Shown piece after piece: positions 19,432-28,134 of a stretch of DNA of 44,365 bases (positions are counted from its first letter, which is position 1; the number at the start of each line of letters is the position of its first letter). Where the stretch lies: assembly GCA_947447625.1 (NCBI GenBank), contig CANFKS010000023.1, forward strand, positions 1 to 44,365, in the 5' to 3' direction. The translations under genes were made by a program, and so were the position numbers. The stretch is from Rhodospirillales bacterium (GTDB lineage Bacteria > Pseudomonadota > Alphaproteobacteria > Acetobacterales > Acetobacteraceae). Under the pieces are notes generated by a model. The model saw only the letters and a program-made list of their open reading frames with translations, did not search any database and was not told the origin of the DNA.

Positions 19432-20583
19432 ATGTCCATTCCCCTGCACCAGGCTCTCCGCGTCGGCGCCTACGTGGTCAAGCAGCATCTGATCGGCCGC
19501 AAGCGCTACCCGCTGGTCCTGATGCTTGAGCCGCTCTTCCGCTGCAACCTGGCGTGCGCGGGGTGCGGCAAGATCGACTACCCCGCCGAGATCCTGAACC
19601 AGCGCCTGTCGGTTGCCGAGTGTCTCGAGGCGGTGGACGAGTGCGGCGCCCCCGTGGTGGTGATCGCCGGGGGCGAACCCCTGCTCCACAAGGAGATCGA
19701 TCAGGTCGTGCAGGGCATCATCGCCCGCAAAAAATACGTGATCGTTTGCACCAATGCGCTGTTGCTCGAAAAAAAGTTGGACCTGTTCAAACCGAACACG
19801 TTCTTCTCCTGGTCGGTCCATCTGGATGGCAACCGCGAGGATCACGACAAATCGGTCTGCCAGGACGGCGTCTATGATCGCTGCGTCTCAGCCATCGCCA
19901 AAGCGAAAGCCGCCGGCTTCAGGACCATCATCAACGCCACGCTCTTCAACCAGGCCGATCCGGAGCGCATGGCACGGTTTTTTGACGACGTAATGGACAT
20001 GGGGATCGACGGCATTTCGGTTTCGCCGGGCTACGCCTATGAGCGGGCGCCGGACCAGCAACATTTCCTCAATCGCACCGCCACGAAGGCGCTGTTCCGC
20101 GGCATTTTCTCGCGTCGGAAAACTGCCAAAAAGAAATGGGCGTTCAACCAGTCCGACCTGTTCCTCGACTTCCTCGCGGGCAACCAGACCTTTCACTGCA
20201 CCCCCTGGGGCAATCCGACGCGCACCTATTTCGGCTGGCAGCGGCCCTGCTACCTGCTGGGCGAGGGCTATGCCCAATCCTTCAAGGAGTTGATGGAAAC
20301 CACCGATTGGGACGCCTACGGTACCGGAAACTACGAGAAATGCGCGGATTGCATGGTCCACTCGGGATATGAGGCAACTGCCGTGATGGACTCCGTGAAA
20401 CATCCGATCAAGGCTGCCATGGTGGCGTTGCGCGGGCCAAAAACCGATGGCCCGATGGCGCCCGATGTCCCGCTCGACCGGCAGCGCCCGGCCGAATACG
20501 TCTTCTCCCGCCATGTTCAGGAAGCGATGGAGAAGATCAAACACACCAAACCATCCGCCGCACGTTCCGAAGCCGCGGAGTAG
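19432..20583 (+). CDS. hpnH: Adenosyl-hopene transferase (radical SAM)
   Basis: A 383-residue radical SAM enzyme that joins the 5'-deoxyadenosyl group to diploptene/hopene, the first step in making extended bacteriohopanepolyols. The 4Fe-4S motif CNLACAGC (Cys38, Cys42, Cys45) is followed by GKIDYP; IAGGEPLLH is the SAM-contacting GGEP motif. Later motifs WSVHLDG, HCTPWGNPTRTYFGWQRPCY and the C-terminal CADCMVHSGYEATAV match HpnH proteins. GAGGG lies just before the ATG. No other hopanoid gene is in the window, so hpnH stands alone with its divergent regulator. Confidence 0.95.
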   Translation: MSIPLHQALRVGAYVVKQHLIGRKRYPLVLMLEPLFRCNLACAGCGKIDYPAEILNQRLSVAECLEAVDECGAPVVVIAGGEPLLHKEIDQVVQGIIARKKYVIVCTNALLLEKKLDLFKPNTFFSWSVHLDGNREDHDKSVCQDGVYDRCVSAIAKAKAAGFRTIINATLFNQADPERMARFFDDVMDMGIDGISVSPGYAYERAPDQQHFLNRTATKALFRGIFSRRKTAKKKWAFNQSDLFLDFLAGNQTFHCTPWGNPTRTYFGWQRPCYLLGEGYAQSFKELMETTDWDAYGTGNYEKCADCMVHSGYEATAVMDSVKHPIKAAMVALRGPKTDGPMAPDVPLDRQRPAEYVFSRHVQEAMEKIKHTKPSAARSEAAE

Positions 20584-20590
20584 CCGGCTC

Positions 20591-20658
20591 GCTCTAACTC
20601 TTTGTTTGATCGCCTGATTCAGATTTTTGGTGATTCCACCAAAAATCATCAGGCTCTA
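20591..20658 (-). repeat. 68-bp palindromic intergenic repeat, copy 3
   Basis: Read on the minus strand it begins TAGAGCCTGATGATTTTTGG and ends AAACAAAGAGTTAGAGC. It shares nearly the whole right half with copy 1 (CTGAATCAGGCGATCAAACA). GATTTTTGGTG and CACCAAAAATC form a strong hairpin. It starts 8 bases after the hpnH stop and may end that transcript. The rest of the 115-base gap holds the gabD ribosome site. Confidence 0.8.
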
Positions 20659-20698
20659 GCCCACCGCCGATCCATCCAGGCACGCGAGGAGACCCCCC

Positions 20699-22177
20699 AT
20701 GCTCAACCCCATCGCCCCCCTCCCCCTCAAGGACCCCTCGCTCTTCCGCCAGGCGAACCACATCGACGGAAAATGGATCCAGGCCGATTCCGGCCGCACC
20801 ATCCAGGTCAAAAACCCCGCCACCGGTGAGATCATCGGCGAAGTCCCCGCCCTCGGCACCGCCGAAACCCGCCGCGCCATCCAGGCCGCCCACGCTGCCC
20901 AGAAACCCTGGCGCGCCATGCTCGCCAAGGAGCGCAGCGCCCTGCTGCGCAAACTCTTTGACCTCATGATCGCCAACACCGACGATCTCGCCATCATCAT
21001 GACGGCCGAGCAGGGCAAACCGCTGGCCGAATCCAAAGGCGAAATCGCCTACGCCGCCTCCTTCATCGAGTGGTTCGCCGAGGAAGCCAAACGCGTCTAC
21101 GGCGACACCATCCCGCAAAACGCCAAGGGCCGCCGCATCATCGTCACCAAGGAACCCATCGGCGTCTTCGCCGCCATCACGCCCTGGAACTTCCCCGCCG
21201 CCATGATCACCCGCAAAACCGGCCCCGGCTGGGCCGCCGGCTGCACCGGCGTGATCCGGCCCGCGAGCCAAACCCCCTTCTCCGCGCTCGCCATCGCCGT
21301 CCTCGCCGAACGCGCCGGCTTCCCCCCAGGCGTCTGCAACGTCATCACCGGCCCGTCCGGCGACGTCGGCGCCGAACTCACCTCCAACCCCCTCATCCGC
21401 AAACTCACCTTCACCGGCTCCACCGAAGTCGGCGCCAAACTCCTCGCCCAATGCGCCCCCACCATCAAAAAGACGAGCATGGAACTCGGCGGCAACGCCC
21501 CCTTCATCGTCTTCGATGACGCCGACCTCGACCAGGCCGTCCTCGGCGCCATGGCGAGCAAATACCGCAACACCGGCCAAACCTGCGTCTGCGCCAACCG
21601 CCTCCTCGTGCAGGACGGCGTCTACGATGCCTTCGCCGCCAAACTCAAAATCGCCGTCGAGGCGCTGAAAGTCGGCAACGGCATGGAACACGGCGTCACC
21701 CAGGGCCCGCTGATCAACGCCGAAGCCGTCGCCAAGGTCGAGGAACACATCGCCGACGCCATCAAGCGCGGCGCCACCATCGTCACCGGCGGCCAGCGTC
21801 ACAGCAGCGGCGGCAATTTCTTCCAACCCACCTTGCTCGCCAACGTGCCGCATGACGCGCTGATCTTCCGCGAGGAAACCTTCGGCCCCGTCGCCCCCCT
21901 CTTCCGCTTCCACACCGAGGAGGAAGCCATCGCCCTCGCCAATGACACCGAATTCGGCCTCGCCTCCTATTTCTACGCCAAGGACGTCGGCCGCATCTTC
22001 CGCGTCGCCGAGGCCCTCGAATACGGCATGGTCGGCATCAACGAAGGCATCATCTCCACCGAAGTCGCCCCCTTCGGCGGCGTCAAATCCTCCGGCCTCG
22101 GCCGCGAAGGCTCCCATCAGGGCATCGACGAATATCTCGAAATCAAATACCTCGCCCTCGGCGGGATCGGGACATGA
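20699..22177 (+). CDS. gabD: NADP-dependent succinate-semialdehyde dehydrogenase
   Basis: A 492-residue aldehyde dehydrogenase very like E. coli GabD throughout: catalytic Cys296 in GQTCVCANR (with neighbouring Cys298), general base Glu262 in MELGGNAPF, TFTGSTEVG for the cofactor and the C-terminal EVAPFGGVKSSGLGREGS. It oxidises succinic semialdehyde to succinate in GABA/putrescine breakdown. Ser190 in PASQTPFSALA is the position linked with NADP preference. Oddity: the nearly invariant cofactor-binding Lys of this segment is Arg187 (GVIRPAS), and nearby residues also differ (GWAAGCTGV). GGAG precedes the ATG; the 3' end overlaps the glutathione reductase start by four bases. Confidence 0.93.
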   Translation: MLNPIAPLPLKDPSLFRQANHIDGKWIQADSGRTIQVKNPATGEIIGEVPALGTAETRRAIQAAHAAQKPWRAMLAKERSALLRKLFDLMIANTDDLAIIMTAEQGKPLAESKGEIAYAASFIEWFAEEAKRVYGDTIPQNAKGRRIIVTKEPIGVFAAITPWNFPAAMITRKTGPGWAAGCTGVIRPASQTPFSALAIAVLAERAGFPPGVCNVITGPSGDVGAELTSNPLIRKLTFTGSTEVGAKLLAQCAPTIKKTSMELGGNAPFIVFDDADLDQAVLGAMASKYRNTGQTCVCANRLLVQDGVYDAFAAKLKIAVEALKVGNGMEHGVTQGPLINAEAVAKVEEHIADAIKRGATIVTGGQRHSSGGNFFQPTLLANVPHDALIFREETFGPVAPLFRFHTEEEAIALANDTEFGLASYFYAKDVGRIFRVAEALEYGMVGINEGIISTEVAPFGGVKSSGLGREGSHQGIDEYLEIKYLALGGIGT

Positions 22178-23568
22178 AAATGACAACCGCGGCAACCGAG
22201 CGCGAGCGGCAGACCAGCCACTCTCACGACTTTGACGTCTTCGTCATCGGCGGCGGCTCGGGCGGCGTCCGCTTCGCCCGCATGGCGGCCGGCCATGGCG
22301 CCAAGGTGGGCGTGGCGGAGGAACGCTTCTGGGGCGGCACCTGCGTCAACATCGGCTGCGTGCCGAAAAAACTCCTGGTGATGGCCGCCGAATACGGCGC
22401 CGCCGCGGCCGACAGCGCCGGCTTCGGCTGGGACGTCCCCCCCGGCCGGCATGACTGGCCCCGCCTGATCGCCGCCAAAAACAAGGAGATCGACCGCCTC
22501 AACGGCGCCTACAAGCGCCTGATGGCGACCTGCACCAGCTTCGACGCCCGCGCGACCTTCATCGACGCCCACACGCTCGATGTCGGCGGCCAGACCATCA
22601 CCGCCGAACGCATCGTCATCGCCACCGGCGGCCGCCCGGTCCGCCCCGCATTCCCCGGTGCCGAACACGCCATCGTCTCCGATGATGCCTTCTACCTGCC
22701 TGACCTCCCCAAACGCATCGTCGTCCTCGGCGGCGGCTATATCGCCGTCGAATTCGCCGGCATCTTCGCCGGATTGGGCGCCAAGGTCGACCTCGTGATC
22801 CGCCAGAACCTCCCGCTGCGCGGCTTCGACGAGGACATGCGCGAAGGCCTCGCCGAAGCGATGGAAACCCAGGGCATCACCATCCACCGCGGCAAAACCA
22901 TCGCCTCCATCACAGCCGACGGCGCGGCCAGGCGGGTCCATCTGGCCGATGGCACCATGATCGACACCGATCTCGTCTTCTCCGCCCTCGGCCGCCACGC
23001 CTATACCGAGGGCCTCGGCCTCGCTGCCGCAGGCGTGGACACCAACGGCTTCGGCGCCGTGCTGGTGAACGCCGAAAGCCAGACCTCCGCCCCCAGCATC
23101 TTCGCCATCGGCGATGTGACGGACCGGCTGAACCTCACCCCCGTGGCCATCGCCGAGGGGCATTCGCTGGCCGACCGGCTCTACGGGCCGGGTCCGCGCA
23201 AATGGGAACTCGAGCGCGTCGCCACCGCCGTCTTCTCCTCGCCGCCGATCGGCACGGTGGGCTTGACCGAGGCGCAAGCCGCCAAAAACGGACCGGCCGA
23301 TATCTACCTCACCAAATTCACCCCCATGCGCCACACCCTGAGCGGGCGCACCCGCAAAACCATCATGAAACTCGTGGTCGACCAGGCCAGCCAAAAAATC
23401 CTCGGCGCCCACATGCTGGGCGAGGACTCCCCGGAAATCCTGCAAGGCCTCTCCATCGCCATCAACGCCGGCGCCACCAAGGCCGATTTCGACCGCACCG
23501 TGGGGATCCACCCGACGGCCGCCGAGGAATTCGTCACCATGCGAACGCGGACCAGAGTGGCCGGCTAG
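22174..23568 (+). CDS. gor: Glutathione-disulfide reductase
   Basis: A 464-residue FAD/NADPH disulfide reductase that keeps glutathione reduced. FAD motif VFVIGGGSGGVRFAR (about 22-36), redox-active pair Cys57 and Cys62 in GGTCVNIGCVPKK, NADPH-binding VVLGGGYIAVEFAG, second FAD contact SIFAIGDVT, and the C-terminal HPTAAEEF holding the catalytic His-Glu. The start ATG overlaps the gabD stop (ATGA), implying translational coupling. Pairing an NADPH-making dehydrogenase (gabD) with an NADPH-using reductase is a plausible functional link (inference). Confidence 0.94.
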   Translation: MKMTTAATERERQTSHSHDFDVFVIGGGSGGVRFARMAAGHGAKVGVAEERFWGGTCVNIGCVPKKLLVMAAEYGAAAADSAGFGWDVPPGRHDWPRLIAAKNKEIDRLNGAYKRLMATCTSFDARATFIDAHTLDVGGQTITAERIVIATGGRPVRPAFPGAEHAIVSDDAFYLPDLPKRIVVLGGGYIAVEFAGIFAGLGAKVDLVIRQNLPLRGFDEDMREGLAEAMETQGITIHRGKTIASITADGAARRVHLADGTMIDTDLVFSALGRHAYTEGLGLAAAGVDTNGFGAVLVNAESQTSAPSIFAIGDVTDRLNLTPVAIAEGHSLADRLYGPGPRKWELERVATAVFSSPPIGTVGLTEAQAAKNGPADIYLTKFTPMRHTLSGRTRKTIMKLVVDQASQKILGAHMLGEDSPEILQGLSIAINAGATKADFDRTVGIHPTAAEEFVTMRTRTRVAG

Positions 23569-23634
23569 AGCCTGATGATGTTCGGCTGAATCGCAAAACA
23601 GGCTGAACCGGGCGATCCGATAAAGCGCGAAAGC
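23566..23634 (+). repeat. Palindromic intergenic repeat, copy 4 (diverged), beginning at a stop codon
   Basis: Begins TAGAGCCTGATGATGTTCGG, whose TAG is also the stop codon of gor, and ends ATAAAGCGCGAAAGC. Length 69 bases; the middle has drifted from copies 1 and 3. The position suggests that the element inserted at, or supplied, the end of the gene. Confidence 0.6.
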
Positions 23635-23717
23635 GGGAGGCCTTCCCCCCGCTCAATCCCAGGTTGCACGCCCGGCAGTAGCCAAGCCGCCCATCATCTG
23701 AGAATAATGCGCCCTCT

Positions 23718-23737
23718 CCGAGGGAAGCGGCCCTCGG
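23718..23737 (+). promoter_or_regulatory. Perfect 7-bp hairpin in the leader of the DAHP synthase gene
   Basis: CCGAGGG, a six-base loop, CCCTCGG, lying 47 bases before the gene start, with further GC-rich pairing (GGGCG with CGCCC) after it. A 26-codon frame (ATG at 23707) runs through it and ends overlapping the DAHP synthase ATG. It contains no aromatic residues, so classical attenuation is unlikely. A regulatory role is only a possibility. Confidence 0.3.
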
Positions 23738-23783
23738 CGGGCGGCGGGCTGTGCCCTGCGCCCGGTTCTCCTGGAGTGATACG

Positions 23784-25157
23784 ATGACCCCCTGGACTCC
23801 CGATTCCTGGCGCAACCACGAAGCCAAGCAGCAGCCCACCTACCCCGATGCGGCCAAGCTCGCAGCCCAGGAGGCACGGCTGCGTGCCTATCCGCCGCTC
23901 GTGTTTGCCGGCGAGGCGCGCCGCCTCAAGGCCGCGCTGGGCGAAGTCGCCGAAGGCCGCGCCATCGTGCTGCAAGGCGGGGATTGCGCCGAAAGCTTCC
24001 AGGATTTCACCGCCAACATCATCCGCGACACCTTTCGCGTTCTGTTGCAGATGGCCGTGGTTCTGACATTCGGCTCGTCGATGCCGGTCGTGAAAATCGG
24101 CCGCATGGCCGGGCAGTTCGCCAAGCCGCGCTCGTCGGACAACGAGACCAAAAACGGCGTGACCCTGCCGTCCTATCGCGGCGATATCGTCAACGGCCCG
24201 GACTTCACCGCCGAAGCCCGCATCCCGGACCCCGCGCGCATGGAGTTCGGCTATTTCCAATCGGCCGGCACGCTCAACCTGCTGCGCGCCTTCGCCTCCG
24301 GCGGCTATGCCGATCTGCACGAGGTCCATCGCTGGAACCTCGGCTTCGTCGCCCGCTCGCCGCTTGCTGCGCGCTATCAGGACCTGGCGCACCGGATCGA
24401 CGAAACGCTGCGCTTCATGGCGGCCTGCGGCATCAACGCGGCCAGCACGCCGCAGATCCGCGAAACCGATTTCTACACCAGCCACGAGGCGCTGCTGCTG
24501 CCCTATGAGCAGGCGCTGACCCGCGTGGACAGCCTGACCAACGACCCCTATGCCTGCTCGGCACATTTCCTGTGGATCGGCGATCGCACCCGCCAGCCGG
24601 ATGGCGCGCATATCGAGTTCCTGCGCGGGGTCAAAAACCCGCTCGGCATGAAGGTCGGCCCGACCACCACGGTCGATGACCTGCTGCGCATCTGCGACAC
24701 GCTCAACCCCGCCAACGAGCCCGGCCGCCTGACCCTCATTGCCCGCATGGGCGCCGAGAAGGTCGAAACATTGCTGCCGCCGCTGCTGCGCGCGGTGCAG
24801 AAGGCAGGCCGCAAAGTGGTGTGGCTGTGCGATCCGATGCATGGCAACACGATCACCGCGACGTCGGGCTACAAGACCCGCAATTTCGATGCGATCCTCA
24901 CCGAAGTGCGCCGCTTCTTCGATGCGCACACCGCGGAAGGCACCTGGGCCGGCGGCGTGCATGTCGAGATGACGGGCCAGCCGGTGACCGAATGCACCGG
25001 CGGCGCGCATCAATTGACCGATGCCGATCTCGCCAAGCGCTACGAGACGGTCGTCGATCCGCGGCTCAATGCCGAACAATCCCTGGAACTGGCCTTCCTC
25101 GTCGCCGAGGAACTCAAGCGCCGCCGCGCCCCCACCCAGGCCCAGGCGGCCGAGTAG
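23784..25157 (+). CDS. 3-deoxy-7-phosphoheptulonate synthase, class II
   Basis: A 457-residue plant-type DAHP synthase, the entry step of the shikimate pathway (PEP plus erythrose-4-phosphate). It begins [19 protein letters not shown], a typical class II start, followed by [10 protein letters not shown], the conserved [15 protein letters not shown] block, [34 protein letters not shown] (metal-site His) and [23 protein letters not shown] precedes the ATG. Only one base separates it from the nicotinate phosphoribosyltransferase gene, so the two are co-transcribed. Confidence 0.95.
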   Translation: MTPWTPDSWRNHEAKQQPTYPDAAKLAAQEARLRAYPPLVFAGEARRLKAALGEVAEGRAIVLQGGDCAESFQDFTANIIRDTFRVLLQMAVVLTFGSSMPVVKIGRMAGQFAKPRSSDNETKNGVTLPSYRGDIVNGPDFTAEARIPDPARMEFGYFQSAGTLNLLRAFASGGYADLHEVHRWNLGFVARSPLAARYQDLAHRIDETLRFMAACGINAASTPQIRETDFYTSHEALLLPYEQALTRVDSLTNDPYACSAHFLWIGDRTRQPDGAHIEFLRGVKNPLGMKVGPTTTVDDLLRICDTLNPANEPGRLTLIARMGAEKVETLLPPLLRAVQKAGRKVVWLCDPMHGNTITATSGYKTRNFDAILTEVRRFFDAHTAEGTWAGGVHVEMTGQPVTECTGGAHQLTDADLAKRYETVVDPRLNAEQSLELAFLVAEELKRRRAPTQAQAAE

Positions 25158-25158
25158 C

Positions 25159-26310
25159 ATGGACGGGGTGCCGGCGAACCCGCTGTCGGCCGATATCTCG
25201 GCGCGGACCGACAGCTACTTCAACCGCACCCGCCAAGTGGTGGCGCGCTTCGGCGACAAGCGCGTCACATACGCGATGTTCCTGCGCCGCCCCGTGATTT
25301 CGGCACCCCGGCTGATGCTCGAATGGCTGGCCGCAGTGGCCGCCGAGCGCGGCACCCGCTTCGATATCGATGTCACCCACCCCGAGGGCACCTGGGTCGG
25401 TGCCGGCGAACCGTTGATCTATATCAGCGGCAGCATGGCCGAGTTGTCCGACCTTGAAACCATCGCGCTGCAAAAAATCGGGCCGGCCTGCGTGGCCGCC
25501 CACAACGCCTATCAGATGTGCTCCTCGCTCCCCAAGGTCGGCTTCCTCGCCATGGAGGCGCGGCACTGCGCGGGCGGCGAGATGCAGGAGATGATGGCCT
25601 ATGCCGCCTCGGTCGGCAGTGCGGCGGCCAAGCTGGAGGGTGCTGTCGGGTTCATCGGCAACGCCAATGACGGCACGGCGCACTGGTTCGGCGAGCGCGC
25701 CGGGCGCGGCACCATGCCGCATGCGCTGATCGGCTATGCGGGCTCCACCGTGCGTGCCGCCGAGATGTTCCATGAGACGTTTCCCGACGAGGCATTGACC
25801 GTGCTGGTCGATTATTTCGGCCGGGAGATCACCGATGCGCTGGCGGTTTGCGCGCGCTTTCCGCTGCTGGCCGATGCCGGGCGGATGGCGGTGCGGCTCG
25901 ATACGCATGGCGGGCGGTTTCTGGAGGGGCTCGATCCGGCGGAGAGCTATGCCGCACTCGAACGCCATGCGCCCGGCGCCATCCGGCGCTATCGCAGCGA
26001 CAGCGAGTTGCGCTACCTCGTCGGCACCGGGGTTTCGGCGGCAGCGATTTGGCGGATGCGCGAATCGCTCGATGCGGCCGGGTTCCCCAAAGTGCGTATC
26101 GTCGCCAGCAGCGGGTTCGGCGTGGACAAATGCCGGGTGATGGCCGATGCGCGGGCGCCCGTCGATATGGTCGGCACCGGGAGTTTCATTCCCGACGTTT
26201 GGACCGAGACCTATGCCACCGCCGATATCGTCAGCTACGACGGGGTGCCGATGGTGAAGGTTGGCCGCGAGTTCCTGTTGCGGCGCAACGGCGACCGCAA
26301 GAAGCCCTGA
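25159..26310 (+). CDS. pncB: Nicotinate phosphoribosyltransferase
   Basis: A 383-residue enzyme of the nicotinate phosphoribosyltransferase fold (NAPRTase), making nicotinate mononucleotide from nicotinate and PRPP in NAD salvage. The N-terminus LSADISARTDSYFNRTRQVV and the middle E-A-R-H-C region (AMEARHCAGG) match short alphaproteobacterial members; RIVASSGFGVDKCR and DMVGTGSFIPD form the phosphate-binding part. The start follows the DAHP synthase stop by one base, with no clear ribosome site of its own. nadE lies 118 bases downstream. Symbol given by family; a related short subfamily with a different base specificity is not excluded. Confidence 0.85.
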   Translation: MDGVPANPLSADISARTDSYFNRTRQVVARFGDKRVTYAMFLRRPVISAPRLMLEWLAAVAAERGTRFDIDVTHPEGTWVGAGEPLIYISGSMAELSDLETIALQKIGPACVAAHNAYQMCSSLPKVGFLAMEARHCAGGEMQEMMAYAASVGSAAAKLEGAVGFIGNANDGTAHWFGERAGRGTMPHALIGYAGSTVRAAEMFHETFPDEALTVLVDYFGREITDALAVCARFPLLADAGRMAVRLDTHGGRFLEGLDPAESYAALERHAPGAIRRYRSDSELRYLVGTGVSAAAIWRMRESLDAAGFPKVRIVASSGFGVDKCRVMADARAPVDMVGTGSFIPDVWTETYATADIVSYDGVPMVKVGREFLLRRNGDRKKP

Positions 26311-26361
26311 TCCGCGGCCGCCGGCGGGCCCTGCCATCGGGCGATCCCTGCGTCCCCTCTG

Positions 26362-26378
26362 GCGCAATCATGTTGCGC
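26362..26378. promoter_or_regulatory. Palindrome upstream of the nadE promoter, possible operator
   Basis: GCGCAA, five bases, TTGCGC: a perfect six-base inverted repeat 16 bases before the predicted -35 box of nadE. No regulator gene is adjacent. Confidence 0.3.
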
Positions 26379-26393
26379 AAATCAGCCCTGACG

Positions 26394-26422
26394 TTGAACC
26401 CGGCCGGCATTCCGCCTAGCTT
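26394..26422 (+). promoter_or_regulatory. Predicted nadE promoter, implying a leaderless mRNA
   Basis: TTGAAC at 26394-26399, a 17-base spacer, TAGCTT at 26417-26422. The -10 ends six bases before the nadE ATG and no ribosome-binding sequence is visible (GCGGCC directly precedes the ATG), so transcription may start at or next to the start codon. The -10 match is weak. Confidence 0.35.
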
Positions 26423-26428
26423 GCGGCC

Positions 26429-28108
26429 ATGTCCGACACGCTCAAAATCGCCCTGGCACAGATCAACCCGCATGTCGGGCAGGTCGTCCACAACCTCGAT
26501 CGCATCCGCCGCGCCCGCGCCGAGGCCGCAGCCCTGGGGGCCGACCTCGTGGTGGCGCCCGAAATGTTCATCGCCGGCTACCCGACGGAGGACCTGATCC
26601 GCAAGCCGGCCTTCGTGCAGGCCTGCGAACAGGCGCTCGCGGCACTCGCCGCCGATACCGCCGATGGCGGGCCCGGCGTGCTGATCGGCGGGCCCTGGTT
26701 CGAAACCGGGGGGCCGGATGGCGACAAGCTCTACAACGCCGCCTACCTCCTCGATGGCGGCAAAATCGTCACCCGGCGCGCCAAGCATGAACTGCCGAAT
26801 TATGGCGTGTTCGACGAGAAGCGCGTCTTCGATGCCGGGGCCGCGCCCGGCCCGGTCAATTTTCGCGGCTTTCGCCTTGGCGTGCTGGTTTGCGAGGATT
26901 GGTGGCTGCCAGCGGTCGCTGAGACGCTCGCCGAATCCGGCGCGGAAATGCTGCTGTCGATCAACGGTTCGCCCTATGAGAGCGGCAAGCAATCCACCCG
27001 CATCCAACTCGCCGTCACCCGCGTGGTCGAGACCGGGCTGCCCTTCGCGTTCTGCGGCCAGGTCTGCGGGCAGGACGAGCTGGTGTTCGAGGGGGCGAGC
27101 TTCGTGCTCAACGCCGATCGCTCGCTCGCGGTGCAGATGCCGTTTTTCGAGGAGAGCGTGACCCTCACCACCTGGACGCGCCAGGGCGAAACCCTGGTCT
27201 GTGCGCCCCAGGCGCTGATCCCGGAGCCGGATGAACTCGAATCGATCTATCGCGGCATGGTGCTGGGGCTGGGCGACTACGTGCGCAAAAACCGCTTCCC
27301 CGGCGTGATCCTCGGCCTGTCCGGCGGTATCGACAGCGCGATCTCGGCGGCGGTGGCGGTCGATGCGCTCGGTGCCGATCAGGTCCGCACCTTCATGATG
27401 CCCTCGCCCTATACCAGCCAGGACAGCCTGGACGATGCGGCGCACTGTGCCGAGCTGCTCGGCATTTCGTGTGAAACCATACCGATCGTGCCTGCCATGG
27501 ACGCCTTCAATGCAATGTTGGCGCCGGTGTTTGCCGGTCGGCAGGCCGACATCACCGAAGAGAACGTCCAGTCCCGGACGCGCGGGCTGATCCTGATGGC
27601 GATCTCCAACAAGCTGGGCCACATGGTGCTGACCACCGGCAACAAATCCGAAATGTCGGTCGGCTATGCCACGCTCTACGGCGATATGTGCGGCGGCTAT
27701 TCGGTGTTGAAGGACGTCTACAAGATGACGGTGTTCGCGCTGTGCCACTGGCGCAACACGCATCATTTCAACGGCGCGCTCGGCCCGGTCGGCCGTGTCA
27801 TCCCAGAGCGGATCATCACCAAGCCGCCATCGGCCGAACTCAAACCCAACCAGACCGACCAGGACACGCTGCCGCCCTACGAAATCCTTGACGCCATCCT
27901 CCAAGGGCTGGTCGAGGGCGAGCAATCCGTCGATGCGATGGTGGCGCAGGGCTATGAGCGGGCGACGGTGCTGCGGGTTTGGCGGATGCTGGATCGGGCG
28001 GAATACAAGCGCCGCCAGGCGCCGCCGGGGGTGAAGATCACGCCGCGCGCCTTCGGGCGGGATCGGCGGTATCCGATCACCAATGGCTTTACCTCGCTGA
28101 TTTCCTGA
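26429..28108 (+). CDS. nadE: NAD+ synthase, glutamine-dependent
   Basis: A 559-residue two-domain enzyme converting nicotinate adenine dinucleotide to NAD using glutamine. The N-terminal nitrilase-type glutaminase has the catalytic triad Glu45 (VAPEMFIAGYP), Lys119 (AKHELPNYGVFDE) and Cys155 (LVCEDWW). The C-terminal synthetase has the ATP-binding loop LGLSGGIDSA (298-304 core) and TTGNKSEMSVGYATLYGDMCGG, ending RYPITNGF. It completes the pathway started by the upstream nicotinate phosphoribosyltransferase; the adenylyltransferase (NadD) is not in the window. Confidence 0.96.
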   Translation: MSDTLKIALAQINPHVGQVVHNLDRIRRARAEAAALGADLVVAPEMFIAGYPTEDLIRKPAFVQACEQALAALAADTADGGPGVLIGGPWFETGGPDGDKLYNAAYLLDGGKIVTRRAKHELPNYGVFDEKRVFDAGAAPGPVNFRGFRLGVLVCEDWWLPAVAETLAESGAEMLLSINGSPYESGKQSTRIQLAVTRVVETGLPFAFCGQVCGQDELVFEGASFVLNADRSLAVQMPFFEESVTLTTWTRQGETLVCAPQALIPEPDELESIYRGMVLGLGDYVRKNRFPGVILGLSGGIDSAISAAVAVDALGADQVRTFMMPSPYTSQDSLDDAAHCAELLGISCETIPIVPAMDAFNAMLAPVFAGRQADITEENVQSRTRGLILMAISNKLGHMVLTTGNKSEMSVGYATLYGDMCGGYSVLKDVYKMTVFALCHWRNTHHFNGALGPVGRVIPERIITKPPSAELKPNQTDQDTLPPYEILDAILQGLVEGEQSVDAMVAQGYERATVLRVWRMLDRAEYKRRQAPPGVKITPRAFGRDRRYPITNGFTSLIS

Positions 28109-28134
28109 GGGGCGGATCGTGACAAGGACAAGGG

